DNA of 64,000 bases from Chrysoperla carnea. Lineage: Eukaryota; Arthropoda; Insecta; Neuroptera; Chrysopidae. The stretch is from the NCBI RefSeq assembly GCF_905475395.1, contig NC_058341.1, positions 64,549,501 through 64,613,500 on the forward strand, in the 5' to 3' direction. Positions 54,055-64,000 of the stretch are shown here, in pieces; the stretch's first letter is position 1; every line of letters starts with the position of its first letter. The position numbers were made by a program, and so were the translations under genes. Under the pieces are notes generated by a model. It made no database searches. It worked only from the letters and a program-made list of their open reading frames with translations, and was not told the DNA's origin.

Positions 54055-55849
54055 AAGTTTGTGTGTACTCCTACAGAACAATGTTAATGCCTAGTCTTAA
54101 CCATGAAACGTAAAGATATATTGAAAATTTCGTTTTCGAAATCGGACCCATTACAATACCTTCCTATAGTGGGAAGTTAAACAAAAAAAACTATGTAAAC
54201 TTTTCGTTTGATGGCTGTGGATCTATCAAAACTTTCCAAAAATTGCTACAAAACATGAATTTTTTTCTTAAATCAAAAACATCACACATGATAAGATCTA
54301 TCAAATTCATTTATAACAAAATATGAGGATAAAGTAGTTTAAATCAGTCATTTATTTTGAGTTATCATCAATCATGTTTCATTGTCTGGCAGGCAATCAA
54401 ATACAATATGCATTATCTTAAAACGCCCGAGCCCGGGCCTTCCTAGAAAACTACGTATCGAGCCGCCATACGAAAGCTTACTCAGTTGTAACAAATTCCT
54501 GGTAAAAAAGCAATTATTAAATAAGAAACAATAAGTTTCCTGCCATTTAATGTCCCAACGTTATAATATGAAAATGTATGGCTTATAACAAAATAATTTT
54601 ATATGTATATTTCAGCTATTTTTCTCTAATTATATTTCACATTTAAAGTTATAAAAATAAGGTCTCCATTTGTTATATCACTAAAACTAACACCCGTATT
54701 TGTGTTCGGGTGGGATTGCTTCTTTGTCTGTGATAGTTTTTACTACGCAAGCCCAAGAAATATGAAATGAATTTATCATTGACTACTTATATATTTTTTT
54801 TAATGTGAACTATCATTAAGGGTGCGATTTTACCGGTAAAATAAATATTTTACTTAATTTACCAACAAACTAGAAATAAATTGATCGGACAACTAACCAA
54901 TACGTTTTTAATGTCATCTAGCATATCTACGACGTATCACCGGAGCTATTAAGCATAACGCGCGATATATAAATTATAAATATTAAATGAAATTTTGTAT
55001 TCCCAATTTTAGCATCATTATTCAAAATTGATTGGAATAAATAATTTCAATAATCAGTTGGAAGTTATTAAAAAGGTCTTTGTATTTGTGACATATTTAA
55101 TGCCACAATAATTACATTTTCCATGTATTGGTTTCTTATCACATAATACTTCAGTGAAATGAATCTAAATTGACGATTTAGGTTTTGGAAAATTTAAATT
55201 TTTAATTTCTCACTAGTTTATTGTCTTCAACCTTAAAAGTTTTAGAAAGAATGCGTATAAGCCATTTGCATTTTGTGTTTGACGTTTAACAAAAAAGTTA
55301 ATCAGCCAGCAATCTGCTATATCGACTGTATAAAAATGTTTGGTTAATTATCATTCAGAACTTTCACAGAATCACAAGCTATCATAGGAACCTGGCTTAT
55401 CACTGGTTCTAAACGTAGGGTAAACCACTTATCCTACTAAATGTAGGATAAGTGAACCACCGGCCTATAAATAAACACCACAAAAATAAAACACAAAAAG
55501 TTTTTAACACATTGCAACAAAATTTTTTTAATTAAAAACATGTATACAAATATTATAGTTTTGCTTTTGTGTTATAACATACTAAAACTAACTCGCTGAA
55601 TAGCACACATACACACACACCAAGTAATAACTGTCTTCTTCTCTGGAGGTTTGGGGTTTTTTTTATTATTATTGTGAATTTTACATTATTAATTTTTGTT
55701 TAAAACTTTTCTCATTTAATTATTTTCATGTTTTTATAAGTATTCTTCATATGAGCTTTTATCAAATAATTTGAATTTTTAAATTTAATAATCTATCTCA
55801 TATGTTTATGTACCATGTTTAGTATACATATGTTTATATAAGATCTACG
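54055..55849. other. no gene; one strong hairpin
   Basis: CACTTATCCTAC (55426-55437) and GTAGGATAAGTG (55443-55454) form a perfect 12-bp stem with loop TAAAT. (CA)n-like sequence is at 55606-55621. Otherwise AT-rich and unassigned. Confidence 0.5.
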
Positions 55850-56210
55850 TTTAGTCCCAAGTTTGCATCTCTTAAACATATTGATGCTACGAACAAAATT
55901 TTCGTACAGGTGATAAAATCACCTAAAAGTCCATTCCCGGTTTTCTTTCTGTCCGTCAACACGATAACTCAAAAAAGAATAGAGATATCAAGCTAAAATT
56001 TTTATAACGTGCTGAGGACGTAAAAAGTGAGTTCATAAATGAGCAACATTTGTCAATCAGGTCTTTGGATCATAGGGATGGGTCCGTAGAACCCATGTTG
56101 TAAAGCGTTAGAGATAGAAAAAACACTTGAATGTAAAAAGTGTTCGTTATAAAAAAATTAACTTTTTTTTATCATCTTTTCGTAAACATCACTGTTTACA
56201 CAGGAGGACG
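55850..56210 (+). repeat. dispersed repeat family Q, copy 2
   Basis: Blocks TTTCTGTCCGTCAACACGAT, GAGATATCAAGCTAAAATTT, GCTGAGGACGTAAAAAGTGAG and CATCACTGTTTACAC; related to 36236-36440 and 44990-45180. Non-coding. Confidence 0.55.
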
Positions 56211-56489
56211 AAAATGCGGTTAGAACATTATTTAATCCGTATACATGTATTGTATTAAATCAAGTATACACTTATTGTATATATGTACGTGTTTGTTAAT
56301 ATATTCACTGAAGACGTGAGAAGAAAGATACTCTTATTACTTTGTGAGTAAGAGTAGCTATCTTTCTTTACTTGCATGGCGTTAACAACAAACGGGGTCA
56401 AAATGTGATGTTAAATCCCTGTTTTTCAATAAGTTAATTCTGCGAGGTACAGAAAAAACTTTACCAAAACTCTGTGTGCATCGACCTCT

Positions 56490-57190
56490 ACACCGCCATC
56501 TATACTGAGCGATTTTAAACCGTTTAGCCGAGCTTCAGACATTGCCGGACTAAGTTATGTTTTAAGACGACGCAAAGTTGAAAAGGACCGTTCATTCGTT
56601 GCTGTTGTGACAGGCAAAACTACTAGAACTCGAAGCATTTAGTAGACATTCGGAAACGCATCTTTATGACAAAAATCGAGTGCTTCAAGTGATGTTTTGG
56701 CACCTCGCCTAACAATGCGTTTTCGCCAAAGTTGAACTTTGTCGACCCAGGTGTTACGGGAATCATCGTGTAAAATTGAATATTCTAGTTTAAAAAGTCG
56801 AGCAAGTGTTCTCATCAAAATTTTTAAAAGACAAGCTAAATTTGATAAAATATTGCGATGGTTCAAAATTCGATCTTTAATCTTCAACTAAATCAGTCTG
56901 TATATTCGATAGTTGAATCTGTTACGACGCGAAACTTAGCTTCCGTACTTCTATGTCGTATTCATCGCAGATATCGCTCATGGTTTTCTGATTTTCCTGA
57001 ACTCTTTTACAGTGTTTCCTCTTCTTTCAATCAAAATATGTTTTGCAGCATCAGCTAGTGCGATAGCCTCGTCAAGGGCAATGCTTTCTATTTGAAGTAA
57101 TCGATTCAAGCACAAAATCAAAGAATGTATTTCGAGCACAAAATATGCATGGATATCTGATTCGTCAGTGAAAATGTACCTCATAAATGG
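56490..57190 (-). pseudogene. hAT transposase remnant (ZMYM1-like)
   Basis: On the minus strand, around 56610, the frame PVTTATNERSFSTLRRLKT followed by a stop and SEARLNGL matches the hATC domain. Upstream on that strand are frames of 82 and 68 codons (56639-56887, 56978-57184), leucine-rich and helical, placed where the central part of such transposases would be. Several stops and frame changes separate the parts. It is distinct from the hAT families at 18616 and 34332. Confidence 0.65.
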
Positions 57191-58006
57191 TGCATTTACA
57201 GGACTTTTATGTTAGTTCAAAATTGATGTGGACAGATTCTCAATGCCTTGCGCAACGGTCCTGCAATATCATAAACTATAAAGGCAATTATTTAATCAGC
57301 AAGTTATTTGTTTTTATAATTTACGATATTGTATTATATATGAAGAATATTGTAATACCTTCTTCTTAACTCTTCTAATTTATAAAAAATAATGCAAGCA
57401 TAGATACTCCACACTTTCTATAGAGGGTATTTATCAAATAACTCAGTCAGTTGTTAGATTTCACTTGTTTATCACCATATTATCTTAATACATCATCCAC
57501 TGCTTTTGCCTTCTTTGTTATATTGCATGTATGTCATTAGTATCTCACAAAACTTACAAATACTCACGAAAAATAATAACAAATATCTACTGCCAAATAT
57601 TTGGTGGTATTTTCATCTTAAATGCGACAGACTGTATAAAAAATGTTATGTATTAAAAATAATTATTAAAAAACAATAATTTATTACGGAAAATTACAGT
57701 TAAAATTTAGGAAAAACTGCAAGAAAAAATCATTTTTTATTAATTCCCATAAGAACTAATGGTAATTTGCGATTACTCATCTTCTTTCTGAAAACTTGCA
57801 TAATTATCAGGCAATCTTAAAAAAATTTAATTGTGGCTTCTTCACATGTTTAAGAACTATTTCTCAAAATTGTAGATAAATGGTATTTTTCTTTAGTGTT
57901 AAATAATTATTAATAAAGCACCTTTCAGACAGCATTCTGGACTTACTCAAAGAAACGTTGTCTGTATGTGAAATTTTTGCGTCACCAAAAGACTCGCTAA
58001 TAATTT

Positions 58007-58222
58007 CTGGTGCCATCTATAGTAAACATATTGAACTAATATTTATTTCGATGGTGGCGCGATCTATGGTGAACTTGTTGAACTAACATTAATTTCGATG
58101 GTGATGCCATCTATGGTAAACATATTGAACTAACATTTATTTCGATGGTGGCGCAATCTATGGTAAACTTATCGAACTAACATTTATTTCGGCGGTGGTG
58201 CCATATATGATGAACTTATTGG
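58007..58222 (+). repeat. 47-bp minisatellite, about 4.6 units
   Basis: The ATCTAT core recurs every 47 bases (58014, 58061, 58108, 58155, 58202). Units contain TTGAACTAACATTTATTTCG and GATGGTGGCGC. It lies about 200 bp before a Helitron 3' end, so it is probably internal to that element. Confidence 0.9.
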
Positions 58223-58409
58223 CCAATCCTTATCCTTAACCAATGGCCAATCCTTAAAAGTTTGTGGTTTAAATCTAGAACATTCATGTTTTTCCCATGG
58301 TCAATTATACGTGGCATGTTCACGGGTCGGAAGACCATCTGCGTTGTTTGTTTTTTTGTATTTTTTTCAATTAAAAAAAAAAAAAAAATTGCTTATTTAT
58401 TGCCATTAA

Positions 58410-58437
58410 GGCGGAACAAAGTTCGCCGGGTCAGCTA
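58410..58437 (+). mobile_element. Helitron 3' terminus
   Basis: A terminal hairpin GGCGGAACAAAGTTCGCC (7 bp plus one bulged base, 58410-58427) is followed ten bases later by CTAG ending at 58437 and then T, the Helitron CTRR/T rule. The 5' TC end was not located; the element may start several hundred bases upstream. Confidence 0.6.
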
Positions 58438-59767
58438 GTTCTATATATAATAGAATAAAGAAATTATTCTAAAAAGCGCTAATTAACATTTTGCGAGTTC
58501 TTACAACAAATTCGAAATGAATAAATAATTAACCGTATATAATTATAGTGTAAGCTTATTAACCGTATATAATTAAAGTGTAGCGTTATAATTAAATTTT
58601 CTAAATATAATGAAAAAAAACATACTTTTGCATTCAATTTGCCCGTTTGTTACTTTTGAAAGCGGTGTTTTATTTTCAAATTGACAAACCTAGCGTATGG
58701 AGTACCTATCGTGGATGGATGTACATTACGTTACCTGCAGTCTAATAAAGTGTACCGTTTTTAAATTATAATATAACAACGATGGGCAATATTGAAAACA
58801 TATTAGCATACATATTAGCATTTTTACTCCTGCGATTTTCCAAATCGTTCTACGCACTCGTTGGTGCTACGCATAGGCTACGCCTCGGTACGTTAATAAT
58901 GCTGTTATCTCACTAGTATCGTAAGTAGCTATTGCACGAAAAATCCCAAATATGTAGTTTTCAACGATATAAAGCTGCTGTTATTAAGAACATTGAATGT
59001 CTCTGTTAACTGCTATAAATTTTCAAAGTTATGTATATTTAACATGTAAAGAATAGGAATTTATACTATTTTGAGCATTTTTATTTCGCGTTTTTTGTGT
59101 TTTATTCTGTGCGGTTTGCGGAATAATGTTTCGAACAAAAAATGTAAACCTTTTAATAAATAACAACTTTATTGAGCTGTTCATTGAGCTTGAAAACCTG
59201 GGTTTTCTTTATATAGATTAGAATTATATATATTTTTGTGTATAGAATTTTAATATCTACGTAAAATGGCCCTGAACATAGACAATCACATGAGAGTTTC
59301 AACAACATGAGTACCAAATTTTGTCGCTGAAACCCAAAACGTATGCTTCGATTGAATACATTTTCACAGCTAATTTCTATGTTGTACAGTAAATAGAAAA
59401 GAAACTCCCACATTTTTAAGTCCCACTTTAATTTCCTTAAAGTATACAGAAAATTATTACTATCGAAACAACTGAGTAATAAATATCCATGTAATAAATA
59501 AGTGTTCTTTAGTTTCTTATTTAATAAAAAAAATGAATAATAAGGTAAACGTACCATATTACGGAATGTTTAGACATAATGCACTTTGAAGTTGATTATA
59601 GAAATACATATAAATATTTCCACTATAAAAATTTGTTTGCCGAACAAAATGGTTGTTTATTAAGAATTACTTGTGATCATTTTTTCACGCCTTATCTTTA
59701 ATGTATACTATTAAACGTTATTATTCTGGACTTCGAGTTTGTTTCTAATTCCGTGAAAAAATTTAAA
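58438..59767. other. no recognisable gene
   Basis: A 134-codon minus-strand frame at 59153-59557 is hydrophobic, Tyr/Leu-rich and AT-driven, with no recognisable motif; not supported. A short tandem duplication (TTAACCGTATATAATTA) lies at 58530 and 58559. Confidence 0.4.
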
Positions 59768-61357
59768 TTTGGTAAAAGTTCAGTTTAAGCACTTTTTCTT
59801 AAAAATCATCCTGGAACATCAGGAAAAAAACATTTTCAAGCATTTTTTACGTAGATTACGAGTCCGTATGCGGAGATACCAAAAAACTTACAGTTGTTCT
59901 TTAATTCAGGAAAATATGCTTTTTGAAAATATGAATTTTCTTGGTTAATACAAGTTATATTTCAAGCCTAAAATGGAATATATGGGTTAAGTTAATTAAA
60001 CATATGTTTTAATTTACCTTATTTATTATTAAATATGTTAAAATTATACAAAATATTTAAGTATTAAGTAGGTATCAAAACAAATATGGCGTCAACAAGT
60101 GACATCTGCCTTATTTGTGTATAGATGTATAGAATAGGGTTGACGACACATAAAATGGATAGTATGAAACGCTAAAAAAATAATAATCCACAATACTCAT
60201 GCTAACTCGATCCCATTCTAAACATAATTAAAGTAAAATCATAGAGTGAACGCAAGGATAAAAAAAACCCGCAGACCCGTACTAACTCGACCCCATTAAA
60301 GGCATGGCCAACCCGTAGATCACGGGGTGAATTCAATCACAGAATGAACGCAAGGGCCAAAAAACCTGCAAACCCGTCCTAACTCGAACCCGTTAAAGGC
60401 ATGGCCAACCTGTAGATCGCAGGGTGAATTCAACCACAAAGTGAACGCAAGGGCCAAAAATCCGCAGACCTGGACTAACTCGACTCGCAAATGGCTGCGT
60501 TCATCTTGTGTACCACAGGCCACCGTCATGCCTTAAGGAGGTCTAGTTAGCACGAGCCCGCAAGATTTTTGGTCTTTGCGTTCACCATATAATTGAATTC
60601 ACCCTGCGATCTACAGATTGGCCATGTCTTTAATGGGGTCGAGCTAGGACGGGTTTGCGGTTTTTTGGCCCTTGCGTTCATTCTGTGATTGAATTCACCC
60701 TGTGATCTACGAGTTGGCCAGGCCAATGGGGTCGAGTTAATACAGATTTGCGGCTGTTTTGGCCCTTGCGTTCACTCTGTGATTGAATTAACCCAGTGAA
60801 CAACAGGTTGTGCATGTCTTTAATGGGGTCGAGTCAGGACGGGTCTGCATGTTTTTTGATCTTGGGTTCACTCTATGATTTAATGTTAATCATACTTTTA
60901 ACGAGCATGAGTATCGTAGATTAATAGTTTTTTTTAGGGTTTCGTACTGTCCATAATTGTATCGTCAACCCTATTCTATACATGTATACACAAACAAGGT
61001 AGATGTCACTGTTGACGCTACATTTATTTTGATACTTACTTAATATTTAATACTTAAATATTTAAAATATTATTTTATTGAATATATTTTTATAATTTTT
61101 AAAACATATTTAATAATAAATAAGGTAAATAACGAAGCATTTTTAATTAATTTAAAACGTTTATTTATTTTTGGGCTTGAAAATATTAACCAAAAAAATT
61201 GAGCATATTTTCCTGAATTAAAGAAAAACTGTAAGTTTTTCTGTATCTCCGGATTCGTCCACGTAAATCTATGTAAAAAATGCTTGAAAATGATTTTTTT
61301 CCTGCTGTTCTAGGATGATTTTTAAGAAAAAATACTTAAACTGAACTTTTACCCAAA
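59768..61357. mobile_element. 1.6-kb foldback element with 97-bp tandem repeats at the apex
   Basis: The left end TTGGTAAAAGTTCAGTTTAA and the right end CTGAACTTTTACCC are inverted, and complementarity continues inward: CATCCTGGAACATCAGG with CCTGCTGTTCTAGGATG, and ATAGAATAGGGTTGACGA with its partner near 60963. Near the centre (~60560) each arm has about three tandem units of ~97 bp (CTAACTCGACCCCATTAAAG at 60282 with partners near 60381 and 60477; inverted units near 60638, 60731, 60828). A 69-codon frame there is incidental. Confidence 0.85.
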
Positions 61358-62619
61358 AATCTACGGTATCCACTGCTTTTATTCGTATAAAGTATTTTGT
61401 TAATAATAACACCAATTTAAAATGAAATAATTATTTCTTTTTTTTTCATTAATACGGTAGACTCCTGTAAAATGGTTCACTATCACTGATTTAAGAACAT
61501 AATTCTGTAAATCATAATTTTAAGAAAACAATTAATTAAAATAATTTGAAAAAGCATTAAAACGATTTATTTAATCATTTCAATCAGTATTTTCACATAT
61601 TTAAATATGATAAACTTCCCAGATAACTAAAAAACACTTAACAATGGAACACTATCACCTTACGAAAACAGGCAACATATTTGTAATAAAATCAGATTTT
61701 AACTGGTCGCTCACTTTTTTGGGATTAGTATGAGTATGTAATTGTCATAAGGTTTGTTCAAAAGTCGATTTTTTTAGTTAAAATTTTAGTTCTAGAGGCT
61801 CTGTTATTATTTTAAATTAAATATTTATTTAGTGTTTCTTATTTTTTGATTAAATTAAAAAAACTCCCGGAATAACGTATTACCCCGTAATAATGTACAT
61901 TTACCTTATTTCAGTGAAAAAAAAATGTTGTTCTTCTTGAAAAACTTATTCTTAAAAAGTTTTTTCATATATTAATTACATCTTTAAGTATATAAAGTTC
62001 TATATAAAGCAAAAGTTCATTGAGTATTTGATAGATATATAAAAATATAATTATAGAACTTCAATTAAGTTTAAAATAAATAAAAAAAATAAAATCATAA
62101 TACCATCATATACGTACGCGTTTCAATATGAACAGTAGCACACTGAATATAGTTTAATATTGTTAGCAAACAAGGAGTACCAACATACCGACCATGCAAC
62201 GCAGATAATTAATTTTTCAAGTTAGTATAAATTGTAAAAGTTTGACATTTCAACAACATATAAAAATTATATCAATTATTTTTGCAACAAAAATCTTAAT
62301 TTATTATTTTTAGACAGAAGAGTTCTTCACTTTATAAAATTACAGTATACAAGTGTATAATAATAATGTGAAAAGTGTGTTTTTAAGATAACTTGTATGA
62401 AAATTCTATATAAAAAAAAATGAAACAAACAAATTAACTTTCTTTGTTCTTTAAATAGATTAATGATTGTTCTTTATAAAACTGTATTTATTCTACTAGC
62501 TATATGTTTTTTACTAATATTTATTAGGGTTTTGTAACGTAGTATGTTTTGTCTCACAGAGTTAATTCTATTACACATAAATACCTACTGTTGATAGAAA
62601 AATTTAAGTTCCATTTATA
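61358..62619. other. no recognisable gene
   Basis: Very AT-rich; no ORF, no repeat partner found. Confidence 0.4.
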
Positions 62620-63281
62620 CACTGAAAATATCTCAACCTCATAGCGAGATCAAATATGGCGAATAGAGCCACGAATGTGATACAACTACCGTACGGGATT
62701 GATTGGTGAAGTTGACACAAACGCATGAGTTGTTTGTGTGAAATTAATAAACTGTCTAAAAAAGTTCAAATATTGTTGTTATGAAATGCAACACCGTTTT
62801 AAATATCTTTTTTTGATTGGTTCTACCACTTATAAATATTATAACAAAATACTGATGTGATTGTCACAATTACATGAGCAGGTAAAAAAAAAGATTTATA
62901 TCTGCAAATAGGTTTATTTAAAAAAAAAAAAGATTTCTTCGAGTCTGATTTGAACCAGCAACATATCAAATACTCTATTTAAAGCAAACGCAAAGAAATT
63001 TTCTTTTGATTCATCGATTCGCTTTATTTACACAATTATATATTCCAACTAAGTACAATTTCATTTTTTATGAATAGAATGCATTACTTTAAAGTTTAAA
63101 CTAAAATCAATCTCTTTCATAGAATTAATGATTTTGTTTATTTAACTTCAGTGATTTTGTATCAATGAATTCATATTTTAAATTCAACTCCATATTGTTT
63201 GAAAGTATTTTTACTTTTTTTCAATATGAAACGGCCAACTTCAGGATGAAGTTCTCATTTTTTTGTGTGTACATTTCAGTG
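62620..63281. mobile_element. MITE, family K copy 2
   Basis: CACTGAAAATATC at the left and TTTCAGTG at the right; homologous in opposite orientation to 41594-42373 (shared GTACGGGATTGA, ACAAACGCATGAG, TGTGATTGTCACAAT, AGAGATTGATTTTAG on one strand or the other). Left flank TA, right flank CA. Sequence after 63281 to the window end shows no gene. Confidence 0.75.
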
Positions 63282-64000
63282 CATGCACCATTGCTCTGTT
63301 CAGTGCCCTAAAAAATAATTGGATCTAATGTTTAGAGAGCACAATTATCGGTTTATTTACCGGTAAGTTACTTGGTTAATTAAACGGTAAAAGAAATTTC
63401 TGAATGATAACTAACCAAACACTTTTTTACAGACGATAATGCAGGCTGTTTTTTTTTTCATTAAAATGCAAATTTATTCCATTTATTTCATAAAGTTAAT
63501 TGATGTTAATTGTTTACTGAGAGTATTTTTTTTAAAGGGAACTTACAAGTGATTTTCGAAATTATTTATTGAATTCACTTTTGAATAATAAAACTCGAGT
63601 AAGGAATACAAAATTTCATTTTATATTTATATATCCTGCGTTATGCTTAGTATCCTCCGGTAATACGTTGTACATATGCTAAATGGCATTAAAAATTGAT
63701 TTGGTTAATTGTACGGCAATTTACCAGCAGTTTATTGCTAAACTAAGTAAAATATACATTTGACTGGCCAAATCGTATCCCTGGTTCACACACATGACAC
63801 AAAGTGATGACACAAGCATTTGTATACAAAATAGATAGCTCCAGCTTTACTTCTAGCCCGTTTTGTTTTTAGACCAAGGATAAGGATCTAAAGATTAAAC
63901 CTGTCTGAACTTTAAATCTCCGAGCGAGTAATTTGGTCATTTATAAATATAATTTTCATAACATAAACTGGGGATCGAAACCTATACTAGTCTTGAACGA

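Noticed and set aside
58007-58222. Regular 47-bp periodicity considered as a CRISPR-like array
   Set aside because: The units are contiguous with no variable spacers, and this is a eukaryotic genome; it is a minisatellite.
59153-59557. 134-codon minus-strand hydrophobic frame
   Set aside because: AT-driven Leu/Tyr/Ile composition, no domain pattern, no promoter or splice support.
60320-60529. 69-codon minus-strand frame with repeated FGPCVHS/FALTLWLNS-like segments
   Set aside because: Produced by the 97-bp tandem repeat at the apex of the foldback; no start context or conserved motif.

Overview
The window is AT-rich animal DNA and, judging by its repeat families, almost certainly insect nuclear DNA; I cannot name the order or species. 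The repeats include an errantivirus-like Gypsy element with a tRNA-Ser type primer site, hAT, Helitron, PIF/Harbinger and mariner-like debris, and several foldback elements. There is no rRNA, tRNA, CRISPR array or prokaryotic-style operon. About half of the window can be assigned to mobile DNA from the sequence alone.

Layout. (1) 1-13075: long Ty3/Gypsy element A. Its 1635-bp LTR is cut by the window start, its pol is intact, and its gag is split by a second Gypsy element, B (2732-8017). B has two LTRs of identical length and appearance and a perfect 4-bp target duplication. B is a deletion derivative: its only long ORF joins Gag to integrase and lacks protease and reverse transcriptase, and its env survives as broken pieces. 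(2) 13076-18607: MITE-like inverted repeats and unassigned DNA. (3) 18608-24446: a decayed hAT copy with an 8-bp target duplication, split by an intact-looking Gypsy element C (19297-24290, 272-bp LTRs). A and C both show a canonical -1 frameshift heptamer directly followed by the gag stop. C has no tRNA-type primer site; the sequence at its LTR edge is instead complementary to its own LTR. (4) 24642-48900: a Helitron end, foldback elements, fragments of two LINEs, two related hAT remnants, and dispersed repeats, several in multiple copies. (5) 48998-50444: the only plausible host-gene signal, two exon-like blocks with matching splice phase and a Ser/Thr/Asn-rich product with many N-glycosylation sequons. 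(6) 50585-64000: MITEs, Harbinger, LINE and hAT remnants, a 47-bp minisatellite near a Helitron 3' end, a 1.6-kb foldback with 97-bp tandem repeats at its apex, and a mariner-like MITE.

How the parts relate. Relative age can be read from the nesting: B entered A's gag, and C entered an already decayed hAT. B cannot make its own reverse transcriptase yet appears recently mobile, so it was probably mobilised by a full-length relative. Two foldbacks (38.6-39.6 kb and 59.8-61.4 kb) have different ends but share a related ~97-bp tandem repeat.
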